Source of the DNA: Shewanella amazonensis SB2B
GTDB taxonomy: Bacteria > Pseudomonadota > Gammaproteobacteria > Enterobacterales > Shewanellaceae
Direction: 5' to 3'
Assembly: GCF_000015245.1 (NCBI RefSeq)
Contig: NC_008700.1
Span: 3,298,501 to 3,362,500 of the forward strand
DNA: 64,000 nt
Shown: positions 26,091 to 34,196 of the stretch, piece after piece
How the letters are laid out: each line of letters begins with the position of its first letter
How positions within the stretch are numbered: the first letter of the stretch is position 1
The notes under the pieces: model-generated
Database searches by the model: none
Seen by the model: only the letters and a program-made list of their open reading frames with translations
Told to the model about the DNA's origin: nothing
Translations under genes and position numbers: made by a program

Positions 26091-27020
26091 TCAACCGACA
26101 CCAGCTGACGATGCAATCGGACTTAAGGGCTTGGCCTGTACCGGTGCTAAAAAGCGTCCGCGTTTGCCAAGCCACAGCAGCATGGCAATCAGCGCCAAAG
26201 CCACCAGCACCACTGTGACTATGCTATCTTCCGGCCCGACTGTGCCGCCACTGAGCCAATTGGGACCGATATAGCTGCTCTCAAGGGGGGCAAGCGCGCG
26301 CCAGTCGTCCAGCCCGGAAAGCGGAAGCCCGGTGAGCAGCACGGCAAAATTCCAGGCTGCATGGTTGGCAGCCACCACCCAGATATTGCGGCTCTGCACA
26401 AACAGCACTGTCCAGAACGCCCCTATCAGGGTGCCTGAAATCACGGTAACCACCAGTTCCGGCGTACCCAGATTGCTGTCAAGATTAGCGATGTGCAGAA
26501 CCGAGAAAATCAGTGATTGCAGCCACAGCGCCGCCACCGTGCCCCAGGCGCTTTCCAGTGCCTGAAACATCACGCCGCGAAACACCACTTCTTCAATGGT
26601 GGCCGCCACAATAATCACCCCGGCAACCCCAAAAAGCGCACTGCTGAAACCCCGATATTCATTGAGCTGATACACCCCGGTTGCAAACAGCAGCCATGAT
26701 GCCAGCGCAATCATGGCAACCCCCAGCAAGGCACCCAGGGCAATGCTGGCGGGCCTGAGGGCAAGCTCTGTGGGGCGGCGCTTTTCAGCAACATGCACAT
26801 AGCCCCAGTAACCCAGCAGCAGGCACACTAAAATGCCGCCTCGGCGCAGTGCAGCAAGCTCGCCCTCCCCGAGGGACAACAACTTGCCCAAAAGCGGCAA
26901 CAGCCCAAAACGAAACAGCGCTATGGCACCACCGATAAAAAGGGCTGCAACAAGCATCTTCAGCAGCACAGCCCGTAACTGTCGTAAATGCACTTTAAGC
27001 GTCCGTGTATTCTCATCCAT
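26091..27020 (-). CDS. CPBP family intramembrane metalloprotease
   Basis: A 309-residue multi-span membrane protein of the CAAX protease/bacteriocin-processing (Rce1-like) family. The catalytic motifs are intact: EEVVFRG (motif 1, EExxxR), SLIFSVLHIANLD (motif 2, FxxxH) and NHAAWNFAV (motif 3, HxxxN). MDENTRTLKVHLRQ at 27020 has AGGATGTGCTT upstream and is preferred over the start 13 codons earlier. The biological substrate is unknown. Intergenic 27021-27344 upstream holds an ATGTC/GACAT inverted repeat near 27191 and a terminator, and nothing else I can identify. Confidence 0.88.
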   Translation of the reverse strand: MDENTRTLKVHLRQLRAVLLKMLVAALFIGGAIALFRFGLLPLLGKLLSLGEGELAALRRGGILVCLLLGYWGYVHVAEKRRPTELALRPASIALGALLGVAMIALASWLLFATGVYQLNEYRGFSSALFGVAGVIIVAATIEEVVFRGVMFQALESAWGTVAALWLQSLIFSVLHIANLDSNLGTPELVVTVISGTLIGAFWTVLFVQSRNIWVVAANHAAWNFAVLLTGLPLSGLDDWRALAPLESSYIGPNWLSGGTVGPEDSIVTVVLVALALIAMLLWLGKRGRFLAPVQAKPLSPIASSAGVG

Positions 27021-27289
27021 AAGCACATCCTGTAAGCCAATCCCGCTCCGCATCGCCAAGGCTGTAAATAGCGCACGCCATGGGATACAGATTAAAAAAT
27101 AATTGAGCTAAAACTGTAACTTACAGCCACCGAGCTTGGCGAGCAAAAGTTAAGCAACGGCTGATAAAGACGCGAAGTTTATGCCGTAACAATGTCGATA
27201 CTGACATCGATTAGGATACTGACTCAAACATAAACGTAAGCGCACATCAGCAGAAAGGCCGCTTCCAATAATTCGGCAAGCCCCCAACA

Positions 27290-27313
27290 AAAAGCCCGCA
27301 ATAGCGGGCTTTT
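27290..27313 (-). terminator. Intrinsic terminator of the DUF368 gene
   Basis: A 10-bp stem (27290-27299 with 27304-27313) with an AATA loop is flanked by A- and T-runs, 32 nt past the DUF368 stop. Confidence 0.88.
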
Positions 27314-27344
27314 CAGTATTCGTAATCAGTGCGCGGAAGCCAAA

Positions 27345-28268
27345 TCAGCGGCTCGGCTTACCTTCGCCCAGTTTCTCGATAATCAGCACCAGAGCGATAC
27401 CCACTAAGGCGCAGACGATGGCAAAACCCAGCTGGGAAGATTCACCGGTAAGCTGCTCGAATCCCCAGGGCGTAAGGTTTTGCTGCGCCAGAGGCACCTG
27501 CTCGCCGTGGGAGTTGGTGCGCCAGCTTAAGGTTTCTTTCCAGGGCCAGATTTTACCCAGGGTGCCCAGCATCAAGCCGGTGAGGAAGAAGATGGTGGCG
27601 TCGTGAAATTTGCGTAACAGCATCGACAGCAGGTGGCTGAAACTCAGGATGCCGCAAACGGCACCCGCCGCAAAACAGGCAAGGACGTCCAGCTGTAAGC
27701 CCTTGGCAGCAGCGAGCACCGCAGGGTAGAGGCCGAGCAAGAGCAGGATAAAGCTGCCGGAAATGCCCGGCAAAATCATGGCGCAAATGGCAATGGCACC
27801 GCCGAGGAACACGTTAAGATAGGTGGCGGGTATTTCTGTGGGGGTGAGAACCGTAATCCCCCAGGCCACCACAGCCCCGAGGATAAAGAGCGCAATACGC
27901 CCGGCATCGAAGCCCTTAACCTGCCGCAGCATATGCCACACAGACACCAAAATCAGGCCAAAGAAGAAAGACCAAACCGGAATGGGGTGATGTGCCAGGA
28001 GGTACGAAATCAGCTTGGCGAGGCTGAAGATGCTGGTGAGAATACCGCCAAGCAGGCACACCAGAAAGGTGCCGTTGATACGCGCCCAGGCTGCTTTTCC
28101 ACCCTCTTCACGGATCACTTTGATGAGTGAGGGATTAATGGCACGCACGCTGTCCAGCAGCTTGTCCAGAATACCGGTGATAAAGGCAATGGTGCCGCCG
28201 GAAACACCGGGTACCACGTCGGCCGCGCCCATGGCGAGCCCTTTAAAGTAAGTCAGTAAGTTGTTCAC
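27345..28268 (-). CDS. DUF368 membrane protein, PopT-type polyprenyl-phosphate translocase
   Basis: A 307-residue protein with 8-10 hydrophobic helices. The conserved N-terminal GLAMGAADVVPGVSGGTIAF and a repeat-related AMILPGISGSFILLLLGLYP near 180 are the family signature. DUF368 (PopT) proteins have been shown in other bacteria to return undecaprenyl phosphate across the inner membrane for cell-wall recycling. A GTG at 28268 with GGGGA 5 nt upstream is the chosen start (VNNLLTYFKGLA); a longer GTG start at 28304 lacks support. Confidence 0.88.
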   Translation of the reverse strand: MNNLLTYFKGLAMGAADVVPGVSGGTIAFITGILDKLLDSVRAINPSLIKVIREEGGKAAWARINGTFLVCLLGGILTSIFSLAKLISYLLAHHPIPVWSFFFGLILVSVWHMLRQVKGFDAGRIALFILGAVVAWGITVLTPTEIPATYLNVFLGGAIAICAMILPGISGSFILLLLGLYPAVLAAAKGLQLDVLACFAAGAVCGILSFSHLLSMLLRKFHDATIFFLTGLMLGTLGKIWPWKETLSWRTNSHGEQVPLAQQNLTPWGFEQLTGESSQLGFAIVCALVGIALVLIIEKLGEGKPSR

Positions 28269-28552
28269 CCAATTCCCCAAAAAATACCGGCACTTGGCCG
28301 ACACTGTCCTTATTGTTGCCGCCGATTATATGTCGGCTTGGCAGCGGCTGAAAATGAACTTTGTGTTAGACGGGCACGAAAGCCGCCGGGCTTCCCCCAC
28401 AGCACCGACATAAAGCCGGGCCCTCTTGCAGATGGTTAATGGCATGTTACACTGCGACAAAACAAACAGGCCAGACCAGTTGCAAATTTATAGCACAGCA
28501 ACCACGGCGCCCGAATAACAAGATGCAGCACCCACAGACAGGAAGCAAAACC

Positions 28553-29029
28553 ATGGCAGGCAAACCCAACAAGGTAATGGCCCTTTACCAGAAGCTCATT
28601 CCCTATCCCTTTGGCAGAGTGATTTTTTCCAAAATGGTGGCCCGTATGGCGCCCTACTTTGGCACCATCAAGCCTCTGATTACCGAGCTTAGGCCCAACT
28701 ACTGCGAATGCTTTATCAAAAAGCGCAGCGCCGTGCATAACCACATCAAGACAGTGCACGTGATTGCCATCTGTAACGGCCTGGAGATGGCCATGGGCGT
28801 GATGGCCGAAGCCTCAATTCCGCCACATCTGCGCTGGATCCCCAAAGGCATGAGCCTGGATTACACCTCCAAGGCCGGCAGCGATATCCGCTGTGTGGCA
28901 GAGGTTAAACCAGAAGACTGGCAGGAAGGCGATTTATTGGTGCCGGTAACCGCCTACGACAAAGACGGCGTGGTGGTGGTCAAAGGCCACATCAAGCTGT
29001 GGATCTCCCTTAAACCGGCCAGGACCTGA
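28553..29029 (+). CDS. DUF4442 hotdog-fold protein, thioesterase-like
   Basis: 158 residues of the DUF4442 hotdog family, related to acyl-CoA thioesterases. MAGKPNKVMALYQKLIPYPF is the start; NHIKTVHVIAICNGLEMAMG is the hotdog helix, followed by a beta-sheet with VVVVKGHIKLWISLKPA. AGGAAG lies 8 nt before ATG 28553; the frame is open 38 codons upstream without family similarity. It is convergent with the RsuA-like gene and shares its perfect palindromic terminator. Confidence 0.8.
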   Translation: MAGKPNKVMALYQKLIPYPFGRVIFSKMVARMAPYFGTIKPLITELRPNYCECFIKKRSAVHNHIKTVHVIAICNGLEMAMGVMAEASIPPHLRWIPKGMSLDYTSKAGSDIRCVAEVKPEDWQEGDLLVPVTAYDKDGVVVVKGHIKLWISLKPART

Positions 29030-29054
29030 GCCAATCCCCCTTATCCGGGCGTAA

Positions 29055-29080
29055 AAAAAGACTGAAATTTCAGTCTTTTT
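29055..29080. terminator. Perfect 26-bp bidirectional terminator
   Basis: 13-nt arms (29055-29067 with 29068-29080) are exactly complementary, with A-tract and T-tract at the ends. It lies between the convergent hotdog and pseudouridine synthase genes and touches the stop codon of the latter. Confidence 0.9.
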
Positions 29081-29835
29081 TATGGGTTCTCGGCGATCGG
29101 CCTGAAGTCGTTTGGCGGCTTGGCGCCCTTCAGGCAAGCCAGCTTTTCATCGTCGGTGAGTGGTCGCCACTGCCCGGGGGCGAGCCCGGGATCCAGCATC
29201 AGGGCGCCGATTCGGTGCCGGTGCAGTGCAACAACCGGGTTTTGAAAGCGGCCAAACATACGCTTGATTTGGTGGTACTTGCCTTCGCACAGCTCCACCC
29301 TCGCCTCACGCTCACCGAGGATGGCAAGCCTGGCAGGCAGGGTGGTGATGCCTTCAGTCTCAAAGTAAAAGCCGCGCTCAAAAGCGGCGATATAGTCCTC
29401 GGTCAGCGGATGTTCCAGGGTCACCCAATATTCCTTGGGCACATGGGCACCGGGCTGCATCATGGATTCAGACCAGCGGCTGTCGTTGGATAAAAGCACC
29501 AGTCCCGAGGTATTCAAATCCAGCCTGCCGACTATGTGCAGTCCGGCTCTGAGCGCCTCGGGGATCAGGTCGAGCACGGTTTTGTGCTCTTTGTCTTTGG
29601 TAGCCGATACCACGCCCACGGGTTTATTGAGCATCAGGTAGCGCGGTGTGTCGGCGCGAAGGGCGGTATCGCCGAGGTAAATCTGACTGAACGGGCCGAT
29701 TTGCAGCGCCATCTCCAGCGCTACCTTGCCATCCACAGTCACCCGCTCGGCTTTAAGCAGTTCGCGCACCGCTTTTTTGGGGATATTGAGGGTTTTGGCC
29801 AAAAAACTATCGAGTCTGCCCCGGGGGGAAATCAT
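29080..29835 (-). CDS. RsuA-family rRNA pseudouridine synthase
   Basis: 251 residues. An S4-like RNA-binding N-terminus (RGRLDSFLAKTLNIPKKAVR, then TVDGKVALEM) precedes the catalytic domain. Motif II with the nucleophilic Asp is VGRLDLNTSGLVLLSND near residue 103. YLMLNKPVGVVSATKD and CEGKYHQIKRMFGRFQNPVV are typical of RsuA/RluB/E/F. RsuA modifies uridine 516 of 16S rRNA; specificity is inferred from overall length and the S4 domain. It starts 12 nt after the stop of the regulator gene, so they are co-directional and possibly co-transcribed. Confidence 0.88.
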   Translation of the reverse strand: MISPRGRLDSFLAKTLNIPKKAVRELLKAERVTVDGKVALEMALQIGPFSQIYLGDTALRADTPRYLMLNKPVGVVSATKDKEHKTVLDLIPEALRAGLHIVGRLDLNTSGLVLLSNDSRWSESMMQPGAHVPKEYWVTLEHPLTEDYIAAFERGFYFETEGITTLPARLAILGEREARVELCEGKYHQIKRMFGRFQNPVVALHRHRIGALMLDPGLAPGQWRPLTDDEKLACLKGAKPPNDFRPIAENP

Positions 29836-29846
29836 AGTTCTGCGCC

Positions 29847-30473
29847 TTAATCGGCCATGGCCGCAGTGATGCGATAGGCGCAGCGGCGCGCCCCTTCAAT
29901 AATGTGTTCGCTGCGCTCCACAGTAATGCCTTCCCCCAGCAAGCGGCGAAACAACATAAGCTCCGAGCGGCAAAAGCTCTGGCAGCTGGTTGCTGCCGCG
30001 CAAATGGGGCAGTGATTCTCGTACAGCCACCAGACATCGCCTTCGTTTGCCACGGTCGCCATATAGCCTTCTTCGCTGCGAATGGCCGCAAGCTGTGCTA
30101 TGCGCCCGGCAAGGGTGGTCTCGCCCGCCATACGCTCAAGATACGCCTGCTCTGAGGCCGCTTCCCGGTGACTTATCAGGGCATCCATACCCACATCGCC
30201 AAAAATCACCTTAACCGAATCAATCAGCCTTAATGTCAGTTCGCTGTGGCGATCGCCAAAGTGTTTTTGCGCAGCGTCGGTCAGGGTCCAGTAACGTGCC
30301 GGGCGGCCGCGGCCCTCGCTGATATCTTCATAGGCGAGATTGCCTTCGGCTTCCATGGCCTGCAGATGCTGCCTGACTCCCATGGAGGTCAGCCCCAGCG
30401 ATTCGGCCAGACCAGCGGCGGTCATAGGCCCCTGCTGTTTCAGCAAATCGAGGATTTTTTGGCAGGTTTTCAT
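29847..30473 (-). CDS. SufR-like HTH regulator with C-terminal cysteine cluster
   Basis: 208 residues. An N-terminal winged helix (KTCQKILDLLKQQGPMTAAG, then SLGLTSMGVRQHLQAMEAEG) is followed by the wing with GRGRPARYWTLTD. The C-terminal half has Cys residues in NHCPICAAATSC, QSFC and GARRCAYRI, the arrangement seen in SufR-type [Fe-S] sensing repressors. It probably binds an iron-sulfur cluster. ATG 30473 with GGATGAAACC upstream was chosen; the only longer start is TTG. It is divergent from an FMN-reductase gene across an AT-rich region with a palindrome. Confidence 0.82.
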   Translation of the reverse strand: MKTCQKILDLLKQQGPMTAAGLAESLGLTSMGVRQHLQAMEAEGNLAYEDISEGRGRPARYWTLTDAAQKHFGDRHSELTLRLIDSVKVIFGDVGMDALISHREAASEQAYLERMAGETTLAGRIAQLAAIRSEEGYMATVANEGDVWWLYENHCPICAAATSCQSFCRSELMLFRRLLGEGITVERSEHIIEGARRCAYRITAAMAD

Positions 30474-30559
30474 GGTTTCATCCAATACACAGTTACGGCT
30501 GTTCTGGGCTCTATTATGGATAACAAAAGTATTAAGTAAACTTTTTTGTTTATTTTTAG

Positions 30560-30579
30560 CTTTACATAATTAAGTAAAG
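30560..30579. promoter_or_regulatory. Palindrome in the regulator/FMN reductase divergent promoter
   Basis: CTTTAC (30560-30565) and GTAAAG (30574-30579) are a perfect inverted repeat with an 8-nt spacer. Further GTAAA and TTTAC half-sites occur in the same 150-bp AT-rich region. It is a likely operator for the SufR-like regulator (inference). Confidence 0.55.
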
Positions 30580-30636
30580 TATTTACCTTACAAATTAATT
30601 TAGAAACAAAAAACTTTACTAATAAGGAAAGCCACC

Positions 30637-31221
30637 ATGAAACTCAGCATCATCAACGGCAGTCAGCGCCGGGGTTCACAAAGCGGCAGGGTAGCCGAAT
30701 TCATCAAGGCGCAAAGCCACAGCTTCAGCGACGTAGAAGTGATAGATCTGGCTGATTACGCCCTGCCTTTCTGGGATGGCGACAGCCACGAGAGCAAGGG
30801 CGAAGACTGGGCCATCATCGAGGCCAAGCTCAGCGCCAGCGATGCTTATGTGCTCATCACCCCCGAGTGGAGCGGCATGGCAACGCCAGTGCTGAAGCAA
30901 CTGTTGATGAATGCCAGCGTACCCGTGTCCGGCCATAAACCCGCGCTTCTCGTGTCGGTTTCATCCAGCGTCAATGGGGTGTTCCCACTGAGTGAACTCA
31001 TGGTAAGTGGCAATAAAAACAACAAGATGGTGTTTATTCCCGCCAACCTGATAGTACGGAATGTGGAAGAGGTACTCCACCCGGTGGCAGAAGGCGAGCA
31101 AAGCAGCCGGGATAAGGCCATACGCGAGCGGATTGCCGAGTCTGTGGCCCTGCTTGGCCACTACACTGAGCTGCTGTTGCCAATGCGTCAGTACCGGGAT
31201 CCGTTTCGATACGGCATGTAA
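30637..31221 (+). CDS. NADPH-dependent FMN reductase
   Basis: A 194-residue flavodoxin-fold protein of the FMN_red family. LSIINGSQRRGSQSGRVAEF is the phosphate-binding N-terminus, and YVLITPEWSGMATPVLKQLL the conserved flavin-binding second loop. AAGGAAAGCCACC precedes the ATG. It uses NAD(P)H to reduce FMN or an electrophile; the substrate is unknown. It is divergent from the SufR-like regulator, which may control it in response to iron-sulfur or oxidative state. Two VOC-family genes follow in the same direction. Confidence 0.88.
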   Translation: MKLSIINGSQRRGSQSGRVAEFIKAQSHSFSDVEVIDLADYALPFWDGDSHESKGEDWAIIEAKLSASDAYVLITPEWSGMATPVLKQLLMNASVPVSGHKPALLVSVSSSVNGVFPLSELMVSGNKNNKMVFIPANLIVRNVEEVLHPVAEGEQSSRDKAIRERIAESVALLGHYTELLLPMRQYRDPFRYGM

Positions 31222-31248
31222 CCACACCGCACTGACACAGGAGGCAAG

Positions 31249-31632
31249 ATGAGACTGAATCAAATCACCCTGAGCGTGACCGATATGGCGGCCGCCGTGG
31301 AATTTTATCTGACACTGGGCGCGATACAGATAGTGGATACGCCGCACTATGCCCGCTTCGCCCTGCCTGAGGGTGACGAGAGTTTTTCCCTGCACCTGCG
31401 CAAGGAGCCGCCCTCACCGGGCCACTGTCTCTACTTTGAGAGTGAGCGACTGGACGAGTGGGTGGCAGAACTGAAATCCCGAGGCCTCTCTTTTAAAGGA
31501 GAGCCGGAAGATAAACCCTGGCTGTGGCGTGAGGCTGAACTGACCGACCCCAGCGGCAATACCATCAAGTTGTTTTATGCCGCCGAAAATCGCCTGAATC
31601 CCCCCTGGCGGGTGGAAAAACGTAAATACTGA
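31249..31632 (+). CDS. VOC (glyoxalase/bleomycin-resistance) superfamily protein 1
   Basis: A 127-residue single VOC domain: RLNQITLSVTDMAAAVEFYL opens the first beta-alpha-beta-beta-beta unit, and LTDPSGNTIKLFYAAENRLN is the classic closing motif. Metal ligands are unclear because the expected first His is replaced (NQITL). AGGAGGCAAG before the ATG is an almost ideal ribosome-binding site. It lies 27 nt after the FMN reductase stop, so it is probably co-transcribed. Confidence 0.87.
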   Translation: MRLNQITLSVTDMAAAVEFYLTLGAIQIVDTPHYARFALPEGDESFSLHLRKEPPSPGHCLYFESERLDEWVAELKSRGLSFKGEPEDKPWLWREAELTDPSGNTIKLFYAAENRLNPPWRVEKRKY

Positions 31633-31672
31633 AATCAAATATTCGCACGCAATAACGACAAGGAACGCAATC

Positions 31673-32101
31673 ATGGTACATCTGGAACACATTAATCTGG
31701 TCGTGCATGACCTGGAAAAGAGCCTGAACTTTTACAAAGCCGCCTTTCCCCATTGGCAGATTCGGGGCGGTGGGGATGGAAGCTGGTATGGCAAACCGCG
31801 CCAATGGCTGCACTTTGGCGATGATTATCAATACATTGCATTAAATAATGACGGAGAGGGGGAGAGCCGGGATCTCACCGGTCATCAGCCGGGACTGGCC
31901 CACTTTGCCTTTGTGGTATCGTCGCTCGATGCCCTGATTGCCCGCCTCGACGCCGCCGGTTTTGCCATTGCCAAAGACGGTGCCCCAGATTCGGGCCGAC
32001 GCAATGTGTACTTTATCGACCCCGATGGCATGGAAGTGGAGTTTGTGGAATACCTCAGCGATCTGCCTGAAGTTCGCAATCAGTATCCTCAGTCTGTTTA
32101 G
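31673..32101 (+). CDS. VOC superfamily protein 2
   Basis: 142 residues, one VOC domain: MVHLEHINLVVHDLEKSLNF with the first metal-ligand-type His in LEHINL, the second unit beginning GLAHFAFVVSSLDALIARLD, and the closing motif FIDPDGMEVEFVEYLSDLPE with a Glu ligand. Unlike the upstream copy it keeps the expected His/His/Glu pattern, so it may be a metal-dependent lyase or dioxygenase-like enzyme. AAGGAACGCAATC precedes the ATG. Its last 47 nt overlap the convergent YeaR-like gene. Confidence 0.87.
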   Translation: MVHLEHINLVVHDLEKSLNFYKAAFPHWQIRGGGDGSWYGKPRQWLHFGDDYQYIALNNDGEGESRDLTGHQPGLAHFAFVVSSLDALIARLDAAGFAIAKDGAPDSGRRNVYFIDPDGMEVEFVEYLSDLPEVRNQYPQSV

Positions 32102-32477
32102 CCACAGGCGTCAGGTCCGGAGCAAGGGGTTCGAGAAAGAGCCCCACTGTGCTGCTGACATCGACATTGCTTTCCTGCAGGCTTTGATGGGCAAACACAT
32201 TGAGTCTGAAACGGGTCTCATCGCTGAGCAGCTTCACGCTGTAACACTTGCCGGGGTGGGTCATGGCCCTGTCGTTGGCGCGCAGGTGCACCTCAATACC
32301 GGGCTTGCCATCTGTGTCGCCAAAACCTTGCCATAAGAGCTCACCTTCAATGACCTCAATCTGGCTGTAAAAGCCATTTCGGGTACGATGCTGCGACAAC
32401 AGCATTTCAGGTATATCATTACCGCCGAATATCCGGGTGGAACCCACTGGAACATAATTTTTCGGTATCAATGCCAT
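32055..32477 (-). CDS. DUF1971 (YeaR/TehB-associated) protein
   Basis: 140 residues. The N-terminal 90 fit the DUF1971 cupin-like fold of E. coli YeaR: IPKNYVPVGSTRIFGGNDIP, LSQHRTRNGFYSQIEVIEGE and GKCYSVKLLSDETRFRLNVF. The 45-residue tail beyond YeaR length is charged and overlaps the VOC gene on the opposite strand. YeaR proteins are linked to nitrate/NO or tellurite response in other bacteria; the role here is not shown. GGAG lies 9 nt before ATG 32477; the longer GTG start at 32498 is less likely. Confidence 0.75.
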   Translation of the reverse strand: MALIPKNYVPVGSTRIFGGNDIPEMLLSQHRTRNGFYSQIEVIEGELLWQGFGDTDGKPGIEVHLRANDRAMTHPGKCYSVKLLSDETRFRLNVFAHQSLQESNVDVSSTVGLFLEPLAPDLTPVAKQTEDTDCELQADR

Positions 32478-32556
32478 GGGCGCTGTCTCCGGTTTCACCT
32501 GAATTTAAGCCTGCTTTGGGAACATATCCCAAGCCACCAAACTCTTGAGCATCGCA

Positions 32557-33057
32557 ATGCCGACAAGTTTATACCACCAGCACAGTTTTATCCTGAATCG
32601 CGCCCATTTTGAAGAGTGTTTCGATGAATCAGTCACTCCATTGACGGGCCCCAAACGCCATATCAAAACCCTTGGGTTTGGTCTGATGACCTTTGCCCTG
32701 CTGGCGAGCCCGCTGCCATCCTACCTTGGGTGGTTTTTCCTCGGGTTAACGGTACTGGAATTTTTGAGTGTGCGATATCAGCGCACCTGGTGGCTTTGGC
32801 GACAACTCATGAGCCGCGCCGCCGGTAATGAAGTCACCCTGACTGTTACCGACACCCTGCTGATAACTGAATCACTGGGGCAAAAGCGTGAGCTGGCATG
32901 GGACAGCCTGGATGCAATTACCCCTACCGCTCGGGGCTTTTTATTGCAGCGGGGCCGCGCCCGCCAGTATTTGTCTGCCTCTGGACTATCGTCCGACGCT
33001 CAGGCTTTCCTGACCAAGTTTCACCGCAGCGATGACGCGGCGCTGGCGCAGCACTAA
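32557..33057 (+). CDS. YcxB-like membrane protein
   Basis: 166 residues with two adjacent hydrophobic segments (LGFGLMTFALLASPL and YLGWFFLGLTVLEFLS near 40-70). A soluble C-terminal part follows, with the YcxB-type pattern TLTVTDTLLITESLGQKREL, then AWDSLDAITPTARGFLLQRG. The function of this family is unknown. ATG 32557 has only a weak GAG upstream; TTG 32545 is the alternative. Confidence 0.68.
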   Translation: MPTSLYHQHSFILNRAHFEECFDESVTPLTGPKRHIKTLGFGLMTFALLASPLPSYLGWFFLGLTVLEFLSVRYQRTWWLWRQLMSRAAGNEVTLTVTDTLLITESLGQKRELAWDSLDAITPTARGFLLQRGRARQYLSASGLSSDAQAFLTKFHRSDDAALAQH

Positions 33058-33101
33058 CCCGCGCCTCGAGGTCTTTTTAAACGCCAGTTTGATCACCGAC
33101 A

Positions 33102-33638
33102 TCAGCCGAAGTCGCGGCAACTGGCCATCAAAAAGGCGTCCACGTATTCGCCGCCCCGAAACGCGTAGCCAATGGCCTCACCTTCAATTACAAAGCCGTG
33201 GCGCTTGTAGAGTTTGATGGCGGCGTGGTTGTCTGTGTAGACCTCAAGCTCGATGCGCCTGACTGCCAGCCAGTTGTGGGCCAGCTCCATCATGGCAGCC
33301 AGCAGCGCCGAGCCCACACCTATGCCCTGATAATCTTCACTCACGGCCATACCCAGATTGGCGACATGTTTTCGCCTTGGATTAGCGAAAACCTCCATGC
33401 CGGCCTGCCCGACTATCTCACCATCGATTTCAGCCACCAGGCTGTAGCAATTGTCCGGTAAATCTCCCAAACGACGCTGCCATTTCTCCAGTGATGGAAA
33501 GGGATGCTGCAGCGTATTGGCAAAACAACTGGGCTGACTGTAAATGGCGCGAATGGCGCCAATGTCGTTGGCGTCGCTGTGGCGCACCTGAATTCGGCCA
33601 TCTGTCGTTCGGTAGATGCTGGGCGATTGCGCACTCAT
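33102..33638 (-). CDS. GNAT acetyltransferase, YhhY-like
   Basis: 178 residues resembling E. coli YhhY (AaaT), an amino acid N-acetyltransferase. IQVRHSDANDIGAIRAIYSQ opens the fold. QPSCFANTLQHPFPSLEKWQ is the YhhY-typical segment, and LGMAVSEDYQGIGVGSALLA is motif A. The C-terminus has LYKRHGFVIEGEAIGYAFRG. ATG 33638 is supported by GGGA 8 nt upstream; ATG 33653 is possible. It is monocistronic and divergent from the small secreted protein gene. Confidence 0.87.
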   Translation of the reverse strand: MSAQSPSIYRTTDGRIQVRHSDANDIGAIRAIYSQPSCFANTLQHPFPSLEKWQRRLGDLPDNCYSLVAEIDGEIVGQAGMEVFANPRRKHVANLGMAVSEDYQGIGVGSALLAAMMELAHNWLAVRRIELEVYTDNHAAIKLYKRHGFVIEGEAIGYAFRGGEYVDAFLMASCRDFG

Positions 33639-33866
33639 TACTTCTAATCCCATGTAAGTTAAAGAGATTACTATGCCATCTCAGGTGAACACATCACAAG
33701 GGAAAGCGTTGCAGCATCAAGGAAAAAAAATCTTTCCGACACCACTAAAATCTCGCGATTCCCAAAGGCTAAACTTACTGTCACAATAGCGCCGCCTCCG
33801 GGGCATTGTAAGGATGCCGAGCGGCACCTTGGTCCCGGTTGTTCTAACCCCTTGAAGGAACCCAAA

Positions 33867-34133
33867 ATGCGCACCCCCTCAGCTATCCTCACCAAAGTCG
33901 CCCTGGCAATGGCGCTTGTGGTTAGCTTTGCCGTACCCGCCGAAGAAGAACCTACTCTCGACCTTCCTCCGGCCCCCAGTGAAGATGTCAAACAAATCAA
34001 AGAAGTCTGTCTGGAGCTCATCACAGAGCAGGAAATCCCACTCGAAGAGCAGGAAGGCTATTTGCTGACTTGCGTAAACGACCAGTTGTTCGAGATGGGC
34101 TATTTGGCGGTGGTGCAACAAGATCTCGACTGA
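33867..34133 (+). CDS. Small acidic secreted protein, unknown function
   Basis: 88 residues: a signal peptide (MRTPSAILTKVALAMALVVS, cleavage probably after FAVPA) and a strongly acidic mature part rich in Glu and Asp. Two Cys (VCLELI and LLTCVND), spaced about 20 residues apart, could form one disulfide in the periplasm. AAGGAACCCAAA precedes ATG 33867. No family recognised; it ends at a strong terminator, so it is a real stand-alone gene. Confidence 0.7.
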   Translation: MRTPSAILTKVALAMALVVSFAVPAEEEPTLDLPPAPSEDVKQIKEVCLELITEQEIPLEEQEGYLLTCVNDQLFEMGYLAVVQQDLD

Positions 34134-34154
34134 ACCAGTCTGAAGTCGAAAATA

Positions 34155-34178
34155 CAAAACGGCCCTTGGGCCGTTTTG
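34155..34178. terminator. Bidirectional intrinsic terminator
   Basis: An 11-bp stem (34155-34165 with 34168-34178) has a 2-nt loop and A/T-tracts. It lies between the convergent small secreted protein gene and the FabD-like gene. Confidence 0.9.
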
Positions 34179-34196
34179 TGTTTCTCAAGGTCGTGA

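Noticed and set aside
25921..26175. Reverse-strand frame with HEEQ repeats and a forward frame 25981-26274 with FMLL repeats
   Set aside because: Both arise from one 12-bp tandem repeat. They overlap the CPBP protease end and have no ribosome-binding site.
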